Shown one piece after another: positions 54,960-64,000 of a stretch of DNA of 64,000 nt (positions are counted from its first letter, which is position 1; each line of letters begins with the position of its first letter). Under the pieces are notes generated by a model. That model ran no database searches and was not told the origin of the DNA. It saw nothing but the letters and a program-made list of their open reading frames with translations. The position numbers and the translations under genes are program-made. The stretch comes from Taudactylus pleione (taxonomy: Eukaryota; Chordata; Amphibia; Anura; Myobatrachidae), in NCBI GenBank assembly GCA_031769625.1, contig JAUIMM010000040.1, positions 10,728,501-10,792,500 on the forward strand, read 5' to 3'.

Positions 54960-56280
54960 CTAATTGGATACCCCCCTAAATTGAGAAAGAGATAATTTAG
55001 TGCTTCTCACTACATGTGCTAACTATCAGTTAACAAATATTACATGGAGACAAACATGTAAAAGAGTAAAAACAGGTATTTAATGGAAATAGGTAATAAT
55101 GCCAAAAACATGCAATTGGTAAAGAATAATACGTTTTTCTCCACAAAACTTGGGAACCTCATTTGTCACTGCATGATGCCCAGTATCAATATTCAGGATA
55201 TGATGACTGGTGCGCAGCTTGTTCCTTTTGAAGCCACGGAATAAAGGAATAGTAGAATTCTATACACTCTCTTTGCAAAACCAGTTCTAACCAGATTCTC
55301 CCAAAGTTAAAAAGAGCATCGATATTAAAACAGCTAAAACATTGTTTTAAAATGGGGGTAAGAGAGACTCTGGTTTAGTACTCAGACTGTCATTTCAATT
55401 TACTGATGCACTTACTCTAAAATCCAGTTTATTTATGAAGAGGGAGTGGATTTGATGCTACAAGTGGCCACTGCTTCTTTGCTCATTAAAGACAGGGCAA
55501 ATATTTGATAGTAAAACATGGCTATGTACCATTGCAGATAAACATAATTTGCCCATTGCATTATAGCATTGAAAAAGCATAATCACCATCCAAGGGACTT
55601 TTAAGTTCTGCATTTCATACATTACTGGTAAAGATTGCACTTTATTTGTATCCAGCTTGGAACTCTTGTATTAGTATGTAAATCTCTGTTGATATTTGAT
55701 CTGTCTCTCTTTTTTGGTCAAGCCAAATTTTTAATTTTTTCAGCTACAGCAAAGTTTGACATTTAAAAAAAAATATATAAGATTATTTTTATATGCGATT
55801 GTTATTCAAAGTATATGTTATCACATGTATATTATATTTATAGTACTATGAGTACTGTTATAATAGTGTATTTGTTCCACTGTCGACTCTACAATATTAT
55901 ATTTATTTTTCATATACAGTGCAGATTCTACTAAATTGGTCAACAGACTCAATATCTGTTTGAGTCAGCCATGATCAACATAATACATCATAAATTACTG
56001 TTGAGAATCTGTTTTAGCTTTAGAGGCTGGCTGCCTGGCAAACAACAGTGGCAAATGAGCAGTGGCTCCTACTTAAAAACTTTAAATTCCAAAAAACAGT
56101 GGTTGATTTATCAAACAACAAGAAATTCCTTTACTGGAGAAAATGGTATCACTGCTGGTGAAGAGAGCCTGTTTATCAAACACTGAGATTAAATTCTTTG
56201 TTTTAGTAACTATATCATCAGATGGCAATCAAGCAGTGGATTGTGCGTGGGAGAACTAAAAGGATTCAGGGCCCTGCATG
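54960..56280. other. Unassigned AT-rich intron
   Basis: No supported gene or repeat. Small AT-rich runs only. Confidence 0.4.
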
Positions 56281-56287
56281 TGAGAGC

Positions 56288-56865
56288 ATACAGGACCTGA
56301 TTCAGAGGTGGACGCAATGAGGTTTGCGCAGTTGAGCAATTATTTGCTACTGCTTATGCACAGAAAGTCCTGGAAACCCTTATGACACATGTCTTCTCCT
56401 GATTGCACATGGAGTTCGCTGTTGCATACAGAAGTGCTGGTATTAGAACCCGGTTCCTGGGCAGTGTCTGAGAGGTGGCCTGAAGTGAACGCAAATAAAG
56501 GCAATCTCATCGGTGTATTATGGGAGTGTCACAGGCATGTCACTGAATGTGGCTTTGTTCCCAAATGCAGAGCCACAGACAAGGAAGCTACAGTATGTTT
56601 AGCTGGAGTTCAGAAGGAGACACTGCACCATCCATAGACTGGTGCAAATGTTGATTGTGGACACAATGGGGCGTCGATGGTGGAGTGTTTAGAACTACTG
56701 GTGGATCTGCACTGTCCATGGGCAGTAAAGTGGGTGTCTTAGGGCTTGCACATTAGTACACAAGTAGAGGACTGATACTAGCATCTGTGCATTACTGCTA
56801 ATTCTCTGCAAAAAAACATCCCAACCTTGGCAGCAACTGTGTCCATCTCTGAATCAGGCCCACAG
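56288..56865. mobile_element. DNA transposon-like repeat with CCTGATTCAGAG ends
   Basis: Starts GGACCTGATTCAGAGGTGGA and ends with the inverted TCCATCTCTGAATCAGGCCC, flanked by ACA on both sides (a possible 3-bp duplication). Relatives by their first bases occur at 21050 (GAGCCTGATTCAGAAGTGGA) and 23518 (GGGCCTGATTCAGGAGCG). Interior frames show no transposase motif, so it is non-autonomous. Confidence 0.65.
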
Positions 56866-56869
56866 TCTC

Positions 56870-57690
56870 CATAATTGCTTCAAAGTGTTCAGATACTTCA
56901 TACAGCTAATACTAATAGCTAGGATGTACAGGTGTTCCTGGACTACAAAACCAACTAGCTGTACATTTTATGTGTGGTAGGTTTCACTGTTGCTATAATT
57001 ACCCCATGAAATGCAACATGTGAGTTTTGCAAATAGTCTTACTAAATACATTTATGGTAAACAAAACCGTCCTCATATTTACATGATAGCATTTGATGAG
57101 AATCTTCTGCTGGGTGGAAATTTCTGAGTGCTGTAACTATAACTATTTCATCCTGTCGAGACCATGAAGACAACAGTAATAAATCCAACCAATGGAGTAA
57201 GCTGGGGAGAGGAGAAGAATAGAAGTTATGGTAAAGGTGGGGACAGAGTCTGAATAAATGGGGTACACAGTGCCTCTCTAATTAAAAAGCAGCATTCCTA
57301 CCAGCCTATAGAGGTGCCAGTGTTTTTTCCCAAAGCATTGAATATGCATATGTCTCCACTACCCAGCCCACCCGTACCAACATTTATTTGTCAATGGCAG
57401 ACTGTTCCCTAGGGATTGTATTCCTCAACATTGTCCAATTTTACTACTCCTCTATGTAGGATTATAATCATTCTGACATCGAACTACATAGATCAAAAAA
57501 TTGCCACAATTGATTCCACTGAGGGGGAAGACTGTTGTGTTTTGAGATCAGGGTTCACCTGTGAATTATATGTGGTTGGGTTCTATCTTAGTTATTGTCT
57601 TACTAAAAATTTCAAACATCTACAAAGTTGCAGATGAAGCACAATGGAACTTGGCATGAGAAAAAGACTTGGCCGCTACATCATAGCACT
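56870..57690. other. Unassigned intronic sequence
   Basis: No supported gene; some T-rich and CA-rich stretches. Confidence 0.35.
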
Positions 57691-58170
57691 TCTTATACAG
57701 GTTCAGACTCACAGATGTGCAAACAGGGGCATCTTAAGAGAGGAGGGGGCCCATGTGCACTCCCCGTGAGGGGCCCCCTCCTCTCTCCCCGGTGGCCGGC
57801 AGCCGACTGATGCGGCTGGCCAGCCACCGGAGCATTAGTAGACTCCGGGCACTAGAGTGTGCCCAGAGTCTACTGCACAAGCGCAGAACACCAGAAAAAT
57901 GGCCGCGGCTGCCATTTTCCAGTGTTCTGAGCAATGCTGACACCCACCACGGGAACATGGACAGGTAAGTTTAAAATAACATTATAGATACACCACTGTG
58001 TGTAAATGTAGTACATCAAATTGATCAGTGTAGTCTAGCAAAGTTGTTTTGTTGCTTCCAGTTTATATATGCGAATAAGACGCCTATGATGAGCGAGAAA
58101 GACGATCTGTGCGGCCGAGTCGCCCTAGATCTGTTTGGCACGACTGACGCCACAGTATATGAGGACACAT
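57690..58170. repeat. Dispersed repeat ending in GAGGACACAT, copy 4, with GC-rich insertion
   Basis: TACATCAAATTGATCAGTGTAG (58010), GCGAATAAGACGCCTATGAT and ATGAGGACACATATCTA (58158) follow the block order of the other three copies. A GC-rich block at 57720-57965 (GGGGCATCTTAAGAGAGGAG, then GGCCCCCTCC) splits the left part and resembles those at 14110-14400 and 18480-18865. Confidence 0.45.
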
Positions 58171-60380
58171 ATCTAGGTGAAATTCCATCCACTTTCAAAT
58201 CAGAAGTCCTACTGTATGTGAGCATTCACCTATACTCTAAGTCGGATGCATTTATGCAACCCCACTGCCCTCCAGCTGCAAGAACAGCCAACATTACTAG
58301 AAGCGGCACTTATACCTACAGTACCTCCAAACTGCTTTGTGAGTGAGAAAGTCAAACAAATCTGACCCCGGCTTCCCTAAATTTCCAGTTTCTTAGTTTG
58401 CCAGTCAATGCTGTTATATATAATTGTGATACCCCACCGTTCTTTGGTGGGGTATCACATAATATATACAGGGTTTTTTTGCATTTACACGTGCTACTGT
58501 ATATGAGCACTTACTTAGCATGTTTGAGATCAAAGTTGTAACAAATCACCTTGATGTAAAACAAACTATACATTTTACTGTAATATATTTATAATAAGCA
58601 AATATATACTCTGAAATAGTTTAGGTAATATTAAACACTTGATTTGCATGAGAGGAGAATGGCTGCAGTAATTGGTATGTTTAGTTTTCATAAATATTAC
58701 CCATTTGTACTTGTAGCAAAGAAGTACAATGTGTTATACAATGTAAATGCAGCTCCATTTCAAATTGAACCGTGTAATTATGTGACGGATAATTTTTACA
58801 TCTAAGCTGTGTTGATTTTCTTCATGACCCACGTATACTACCACTGACTATGCAGCATAAATGGAGAACAATCAATCAAGTAAAAAATTTTATCTTTCAC
58901 TTTCTATAACAAAAAGGCCTCAACTGATAATTACAGTAATTACTGCTGATACATGTTTACATAAGAACACATATTAATTTAAAATGTGTTAAAGTAGTGA
59001 ATATTCAAAGTTAGGTCGAAGCGCAATACAATTCTGTACTTACTGTATTTCAAAGATTCTTCAGAAATATTACCAGGTACATGTACTGTATATTTCTACG
59101 ACAGAATCTTATGTACATTCCATACTATCACATTCATTTCCCTCATGTTAGCAACAGGATACTTAATGATAATACCCTTTCGAGCTGTAATGAAATGAAA
59201 TTAAAAAAACTCTTTGCTGTTTCAATCGCCACTCACTGCTCTGTTACTTACATTTACATCCTGTGTTCACAATTTGAAAAGGAAATGAAAAGGGGGGGGG
59301 TGAATAATGGTACACCGTACAGGAGGTAAAGAAAAAGGGGATCTTGGGTACAAGAAAAAGCTAATAGGGAAAATAAATGGTAATGTACAAAATTCCCACA
59401 AAATTCTGACACTATAACGTCTAAAGAGGGTGCACCCTAGGAGCAAAACCTATGATGAATTATATGTGTACAGCAAAAAAATACTCCTAAGCTAAATATG
59501 ACAGTCTAAAATATAACTTTTATTGTCTATAAAATAGGTGAATGGTTACAAGACAAACACCTAAACAGCTACATATATACACACTTGAGCTATAAATGAT
59601 AAATGGATGTACCTGTCTGTCATAGCAGTTACATTAGAAATGTTTTATTTAATAAATATCCTATTAATGGCAATTGGTACCAAAAGTACATATAAAAAAG
59701 ATATTATGGTTACGTATGCCCTTACAAATACACAGGAAATACGTTATCTGTAAAATACAGTGCATTTTGTACACACCCGATCTGAAAACAAAAGGAACAA
59801 AATACTGTACAGTGACAATCGTGAAAAAGATATGTGAATATATGAATATTCAAAAGTGACATGAAGTGAAGATAGTTACCATCAGGTAAGTATCAGCGAA
59901 CATGACAAATTAATGAATAATGTGAAAAACACCCAAATTAAAATGCACTAAGACCAATAGAGGCATACATGTATGAATCCATCAGTATAATTACATTAGC
60001 ATGAGGTATCCCTCAATTAATCGGTAATATAGCAATTATATTAATGCCAGGTATGTATTAATCTTAATAGGATAATCAAAGGGGAAAAACTCGGTATCCG
60101 TGCAGTTACATGCAGTTGGGATATGCTTTCCCCAGTCGTGCACGCATCTAACTGGGGATGAGAGTCCTGGTGCAATGGCACAGTGAAAGGAGGTAAAAGA
60201 CTGCTTCTGCTATTGACTTGGCTCAAGGCTTCCCCCTGATGCTTAATGCAGTGCAGAGTGTCAGCGCATAGCTGCGATCAGTGAGAGAGCAGTGCTCATA
60301 AAGAAAAGATACCTGTTAGTTGGTGGTGGATAATGGTCCGATGGTGCAGGGGTCCCCTGTGTGCACAGAGGTACCCGTGA
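58171..60380. other. Mostly unassigned intron
   Basis: No supported gene. A short inverted hairpin (TACCCCACCGTTCTTTGGTG) is at about 58432-58455, and a G-run at 59293-59302. The part from 59340 to 60380 may be a decayed Penelope-like terminal repeat because of the hammerhead-like trace that follows. Confidence 0.3.
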
Positions 60381-60384
60381 GTGG

Positions 60385-60425
60385 TACCAACACGCATTTT
60401 GCCGAGGGCTTTTCCAAAGAAGCTC
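60385..60425 (-). ncRNA. Degenerate hammerhead-like motif
   Basis: On the - strand: TTCTTTGGAAAAGCC, loop CTC, GGC, AAAATGCGTGTTGGTACC. A GCC/GGC stem II and a GCGUGUU 3' side resemble the copy at 48800-48845, but the CUGANGA box is lost. Confidence 0.3.
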
Positions 60426-60827
60426 ACCGTGTGGTCATGTGGCCGGATATATATATCTCCGGTTCGTTAATCATTGGAGGTATTCTTTAGAGTGACGGCT
60501 AAGCCAGCCTATTACATTTACAGTAGGAAGCGCAAGGTTTTATACCCATGTGATTGCCAGTTGCTCTACCTATCATATAATAGCTGGGAGATACCAAACT
60601 AAGATACAAAGGTGATTATAATTCGTTAGGGTCCCAATCTCGTGATTGCCTCATAGTATACATCCTGTGTATCAGATGTTTTCATACTTCTTTAGCCTAT
60701 AAGCACAACAAATGGACACACATTTCCTAAGTAGTACAATCAGCTCTGACAATAAAGGCTATTTTTAAAAGTGCAAAATGTTGATGCTTGGAGGGTTGCT
60801 ATTTATGCAATGTGTTAGCACATTCAT

Positions 60828-61821
60828 TGTCACAATCCCATGCAGTGTCCCCTTTCCTTCCTGTGGTGTCGCTCTCTCTGGTAGGGCCTGTCTAGCTTAC
60901 TCCAGCCTATGTAACTCTTTGGTTCATCTGAGATTCTGCTGCCTTGGATGATTGATGTTAGGCAGCTGTGGACTGCACCTGAGATCTACCCACTTAAGGT
61001 TGTTCCACAGACCACTCCTTGCCAGGTAATCAAGTCAATACCTGTGCACCAGATCTCTCAGTAGAAGACATCCTGTTTCCTTTATTTGATTTCTGGATCC
61101 AGTTACTTCTGCTACCCAGCTTGCTAAGCTCTGCTTTCCAAATTCTTCTATTGTTATCAACTGCTTAATTTTCTGCAAAGACAATGCTTTAACCAACTGC
61201 TTAAATATCTGTAAAGACTCAGCTTTACTGACTACTTTTTTAGCCTGCAGTTATGCTGCTTTACCAACTGTCTATTTGTTTGCAAAGTCTCTAATTAATC
61301 TTATTCCTGATAATCAGCAAGGATTGTTCATTTACCAACTACCTGTTCATTTGCCCTCTTATGTGCATCTGGGATATTATTCTTAATATTTTGCACACCT
61401 GCTCATCAATACTCTCCAGGATATTGTTGGCTTTATAATTGTGCATTTGTTCATCTGCAATCAGGTGTGCAATCCAAGACATTGCCTTTACCTGTACTAT
61501 TTACTCCTGTAGGCTACCTACAGTAACCACCTCCGCAAGTATCTGAGTACATTCCAAGTGTACATGCCTATTCCAATAGTCTGTGAATATTCCAAGTGTC
61601 TCTCCAAAGTACCTATGCATTTTCTATGTACCTCTGCTTATTACTAATATTGTGTATACCAATTATTTGTTTCTGATTTTCAAGTACCTGTCAAACCCTG
61701 ATTTCTGTTCTACACCCTGTGAGTACTAATTAACACTGGTTACACCATTCCTGGCAGTGGTGTTAATTTATTCCAAGTGACTTCCTGCACCCACAGGGGA
61801 AAACTCCTTACAAACATGACA
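60828..61821. mobile_element. Solo LTR, same type as in the provirus
   Basis: Starts TGTCACAATCCC and ends AAACATGACA, flanked by an exact 5-bp duplication TTCAT (60823-60827 and 61822-61826). Ends and duplication length match 31511-32770, so both belong to one LTR family or a close pair. Interior is T/C-rich, without ORF, and has diverged tandem text on ATTTGCAAAG and CCAAGTGT. Confidence 0.8.
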
Positions 61822-61826
61822 TTCAT

Positions 61827-63835
61827 AGATGCTTGTCCACATCGTGGTTATGGAATTTGACCAGGAAAATAATTCTGATGGTCCAGTTTGGAAAAGAGGT
61901 AGAAGAGTCTACAATTTGCTATCACATTAGGAAAAGCCCTGTAATAAAATATTGCTCAGTTTAGCCTTTTTTATACCATAAATGATTCAGAAAGTGAAGA
62001 GAGATCTGGGGTGTATTTATTATATAGTAGGTTTACTTTTTCTACCTTTGAAAGTTTATTTATTTTTCCTTTTTTATTATATTGGTTAAAATGCATCTAG
62101 AAATGCAATTGAATGTACATAGTTGTCTGCACTTTCAAATCTTGTACAGCCCAGCAAATAAAAAAGCTAAATGGCCTCTAGATAAGCACACAGCTCACTG
62201 GGTCTCATTTATGAAGCACAAAATAACAGTGAAGTAGTACAGCAATGTCCCCTTTAGTAATGTTACGTGCCTTGGTATGTTCTGGTGTCATGCTACAGGG
62301 TTTTGGTTTGCATAGTACAGTACAACTTACATGCAAATGCAATTGGTGGTGTCTAGTGTAAATAGACGCCTCCTGACTGCAGCACAGATCCAAGTACTGC
62401 TTTCTAAGATGCAATTTGAGCAACAGTTAGGTTACGCAGATTGCGACTTGCAGCTCCAGACCCGAGGCCAGTAAGTCTGCATCTGTAGACACAGACTCTG
62501 GCCTGGGAACAGAGGCCGGGCTCGCCCTGTCAATTAAGCTGTGGTTTGGGGGAACTGTAAGAGATCTTGCAGAGGTAGACCTGCAATACACAGTACAGAT
62601 CCTGTGCTTGTACACACCTTGTTCTACAGTAGTTAGGAAAGACCTACAAGTATCCAGGGCAGCAGCAATAATAAAGCCTACACAGAAGATAACATTTTTG
62701 CAAAGTGAGCGCAGTGCACCAGATTCCTTACCTTCCTACTTTTGTTTGTGCTCCTCTTCATAGCTCTTTTTCCTTTCAGCACCTTGAACTCATGATGTCA
62801 GATATGTTGTTCCAAAGTAAAAAAACCCCTTTTTTTTTGAGCCCCTTACCTCAGCACAGCATGGGTACAGGGACTTAGCTGAGCCCCTGTGGAGACAGAA
62901 AAATGCTGCATGCTGCTGTTGAAGAGCAATAGACAGCATGTGGCCATCTGAGTATTTTGAATGGGGGTGCCCTCGTCACATCTGTGCTGTTCCACCAGAG
63001 ATCAGGAAACTGTACCTGGTGGTCTATTAATTAGTGTGGCATCAAAGGACCTCTAGCGTACCCAAGATGGTGCCCCCGGATGGAGAAGGCACTCAGAGCA
63101 TGAGTTCCATCTGCTTGACCCATGCTACACCCTTAACATTCACTAATGGCATAATACACAATATTTTGCACTGTTGACATATTAGTTTAATATATTACAG
63201 TGGACATTTCTCGTGGTCTGAGCTCAGGCTGAAGGAAAACTCCACTGAACAAACAGTTCATTATTGACAAGACATAGATATCAACATGGAAAAACGAGGA
63301 CTCCCACATACCTTGGGACATAAGTGAGCAATCTTATTGGAACATGAGGATTTTACTTATTATAATTAATAAAAAAATATTAATACAGTGTGTGTGTGTT
63401 GTTTTGTGAATTTTTCAATTGCACAGCTCAGGGTGCTCTGGACTGCAGAGCTCGCTGGCACTTGCGACTTCTTAAATGCTAGCATTACCTGACAGCCATG
63501 ATCATGTCCTCCCTTAGTGTTACACCTAAAATGTCTTTTTAGGGATGAGTGCCATTCATTGACCAGTGCAATGTACTTGCTTCCAGGCTAAAATTTGCCA
63601 GCCTGGTACCTGTAATCTGCATCATTTTAATGTATGTTTGTCATTTTCACACAGACATGTAGGACAAATCTCTTTTGTGCGCACATCACACAACATGATG
63701 AATGGCACAGACTTGGGAACTTAAAGTGTGTTGTTTGGCTGGCCGCTGGAATTAACATAGCAGAATGTGATCTATCACTGTCTGCCACCTTCCTGAAGCC
63801 TGAGTAGCACAAGACTGGCAAGGTTTACACTTTTT
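61827..63835. other. Unassigned intronic sequence
   Basis: No supported gene. An inverted element may lie at 62380-62590 and a short GT-rich run at 63387-63400, but nothing is firm. Confidence 0.35.
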
Positions 63836-63839
63836 TTTA

Positions 63840-64000
63840 ATACAAGTGTTGTTCAAAAAGTAATGCCTAAATCCTCACAACTCAAATTTTCTTATAGATA
63901 CAGATTTGAAAATGTGCAGTAAAATACTTTGAAGTCTTAGTAACAGAATGACTCTACTCAAAAAATTCACCATCTACCCTTAAACATTTTCTCCACCTCT
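63840..64000. mobile_element. Possible mariner-like end at window edge
   Basis: TACAAGTGTTGTTCAAAAAG then TAATGCC, followed by ACAGATTTGAAAATGTGCAG, resembles the terminal region of mariner-type elements. It runs off the window, so neither the other end nor the transposase can be checked. Confidence 0.4.

Noticed and set aside
58432..58455. Hairpin TACCCCACCGTTCTTTGGTG as a terminator or RNA gene
   Set aside because: Short isolated hairpin without context; such hairpins are common in repeat-rich introns.
10341..64000. Further GRM8 exons downstream
   Set aside because: No peptide resembling the next ligand-binding exon was found by eye. A tblastn with GRM8 against the window would be decisive.

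Overview
The window is vertebrate nuclear DNA, most likely from an amphibian (a frog other than Xenopus is my best guess). It holds three consecutive spliced exons of a group III metabotropic glutamate receptor gene, best matched to GRM8, on the + strand at 8915-10340. The exons join in phase across GT/AG introns and encode part of the extracellular glutamate-binding domain. No other GRM8 exon or host gene was found, so the rest is most simply read as GRM8 intron: at least 8.9 kb upstream and about 53.7 kb downstream. The organism call rests on the receptor sequence and on the repeat mix (Penelope-like elements, Gmr1-type Ty3/gypsy, hAT, Harbinger-type and Tc1 elements, and a gamma/epsilon-like endogenous retrovirus).

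Layout. 1-1200: (AT)n tracts beside inverted repeats that carry hammerhead-ribozyme-like cores. 2600-7000: short inverted-repeat elements and an old LINE with an endonuclease remnant. 8915-10340: GRM8 exons. 11280-14600: more AT-flanked inverted repeats and hAT-type MITEs, one of them a perfect 124-bp palindrome. 14600-24130: dispersed repeats, minisatellites and a large inverted repeat. 24135-36562: a complete but decayed provirus with two 1137-bp LTRs, gag, pro, pol and env; a 1260-bp solo LTR of another family sits inside its integrase region. 37740-39530: two further hammerhead-bearing inverted repeats, a Tc1 remnant and a fragment of an unclassified multicopy ORF family. 42390-43905: an inverted repeat and the 3' part of an old hAT element. 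44439-48420: a Gmr1-like Ty3/gypsy element on the - strand, with SCAN-like Gag and a pol carrying two internal deletions. 48800-50090: 3' part of a Penelope-like element with GIY-YIG endonuclease and a same-strand hammerhead-like motif downstream. 50640-54911: a hAT transposase gene with tandem-repeat leader. 54960-64000: sparse repeats, a second solo LTR of the same kind as that in the provirus, and a mariner-like end at the edge.

No operon-like or undescribed protein system is visible. The most interesting signal is RNA-level: hammerhead-like cores (CUGANGA, stem II, GAAA) recur at about ten loci, usually as head-to-head inverted pairs next to (AT)n, and one lies just downstream of recognisable Penelope-like coding sequence. 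This fits the known carriage of hammerhead ribozymes by Penelope-like elements, but the paired arrangement deserves folding and cleavage tests. Other points of interest are the SCAN-like Gag, the integrase-before-RT order, the long open env of the provirus, and a near-palindromic junction inside its gag start.
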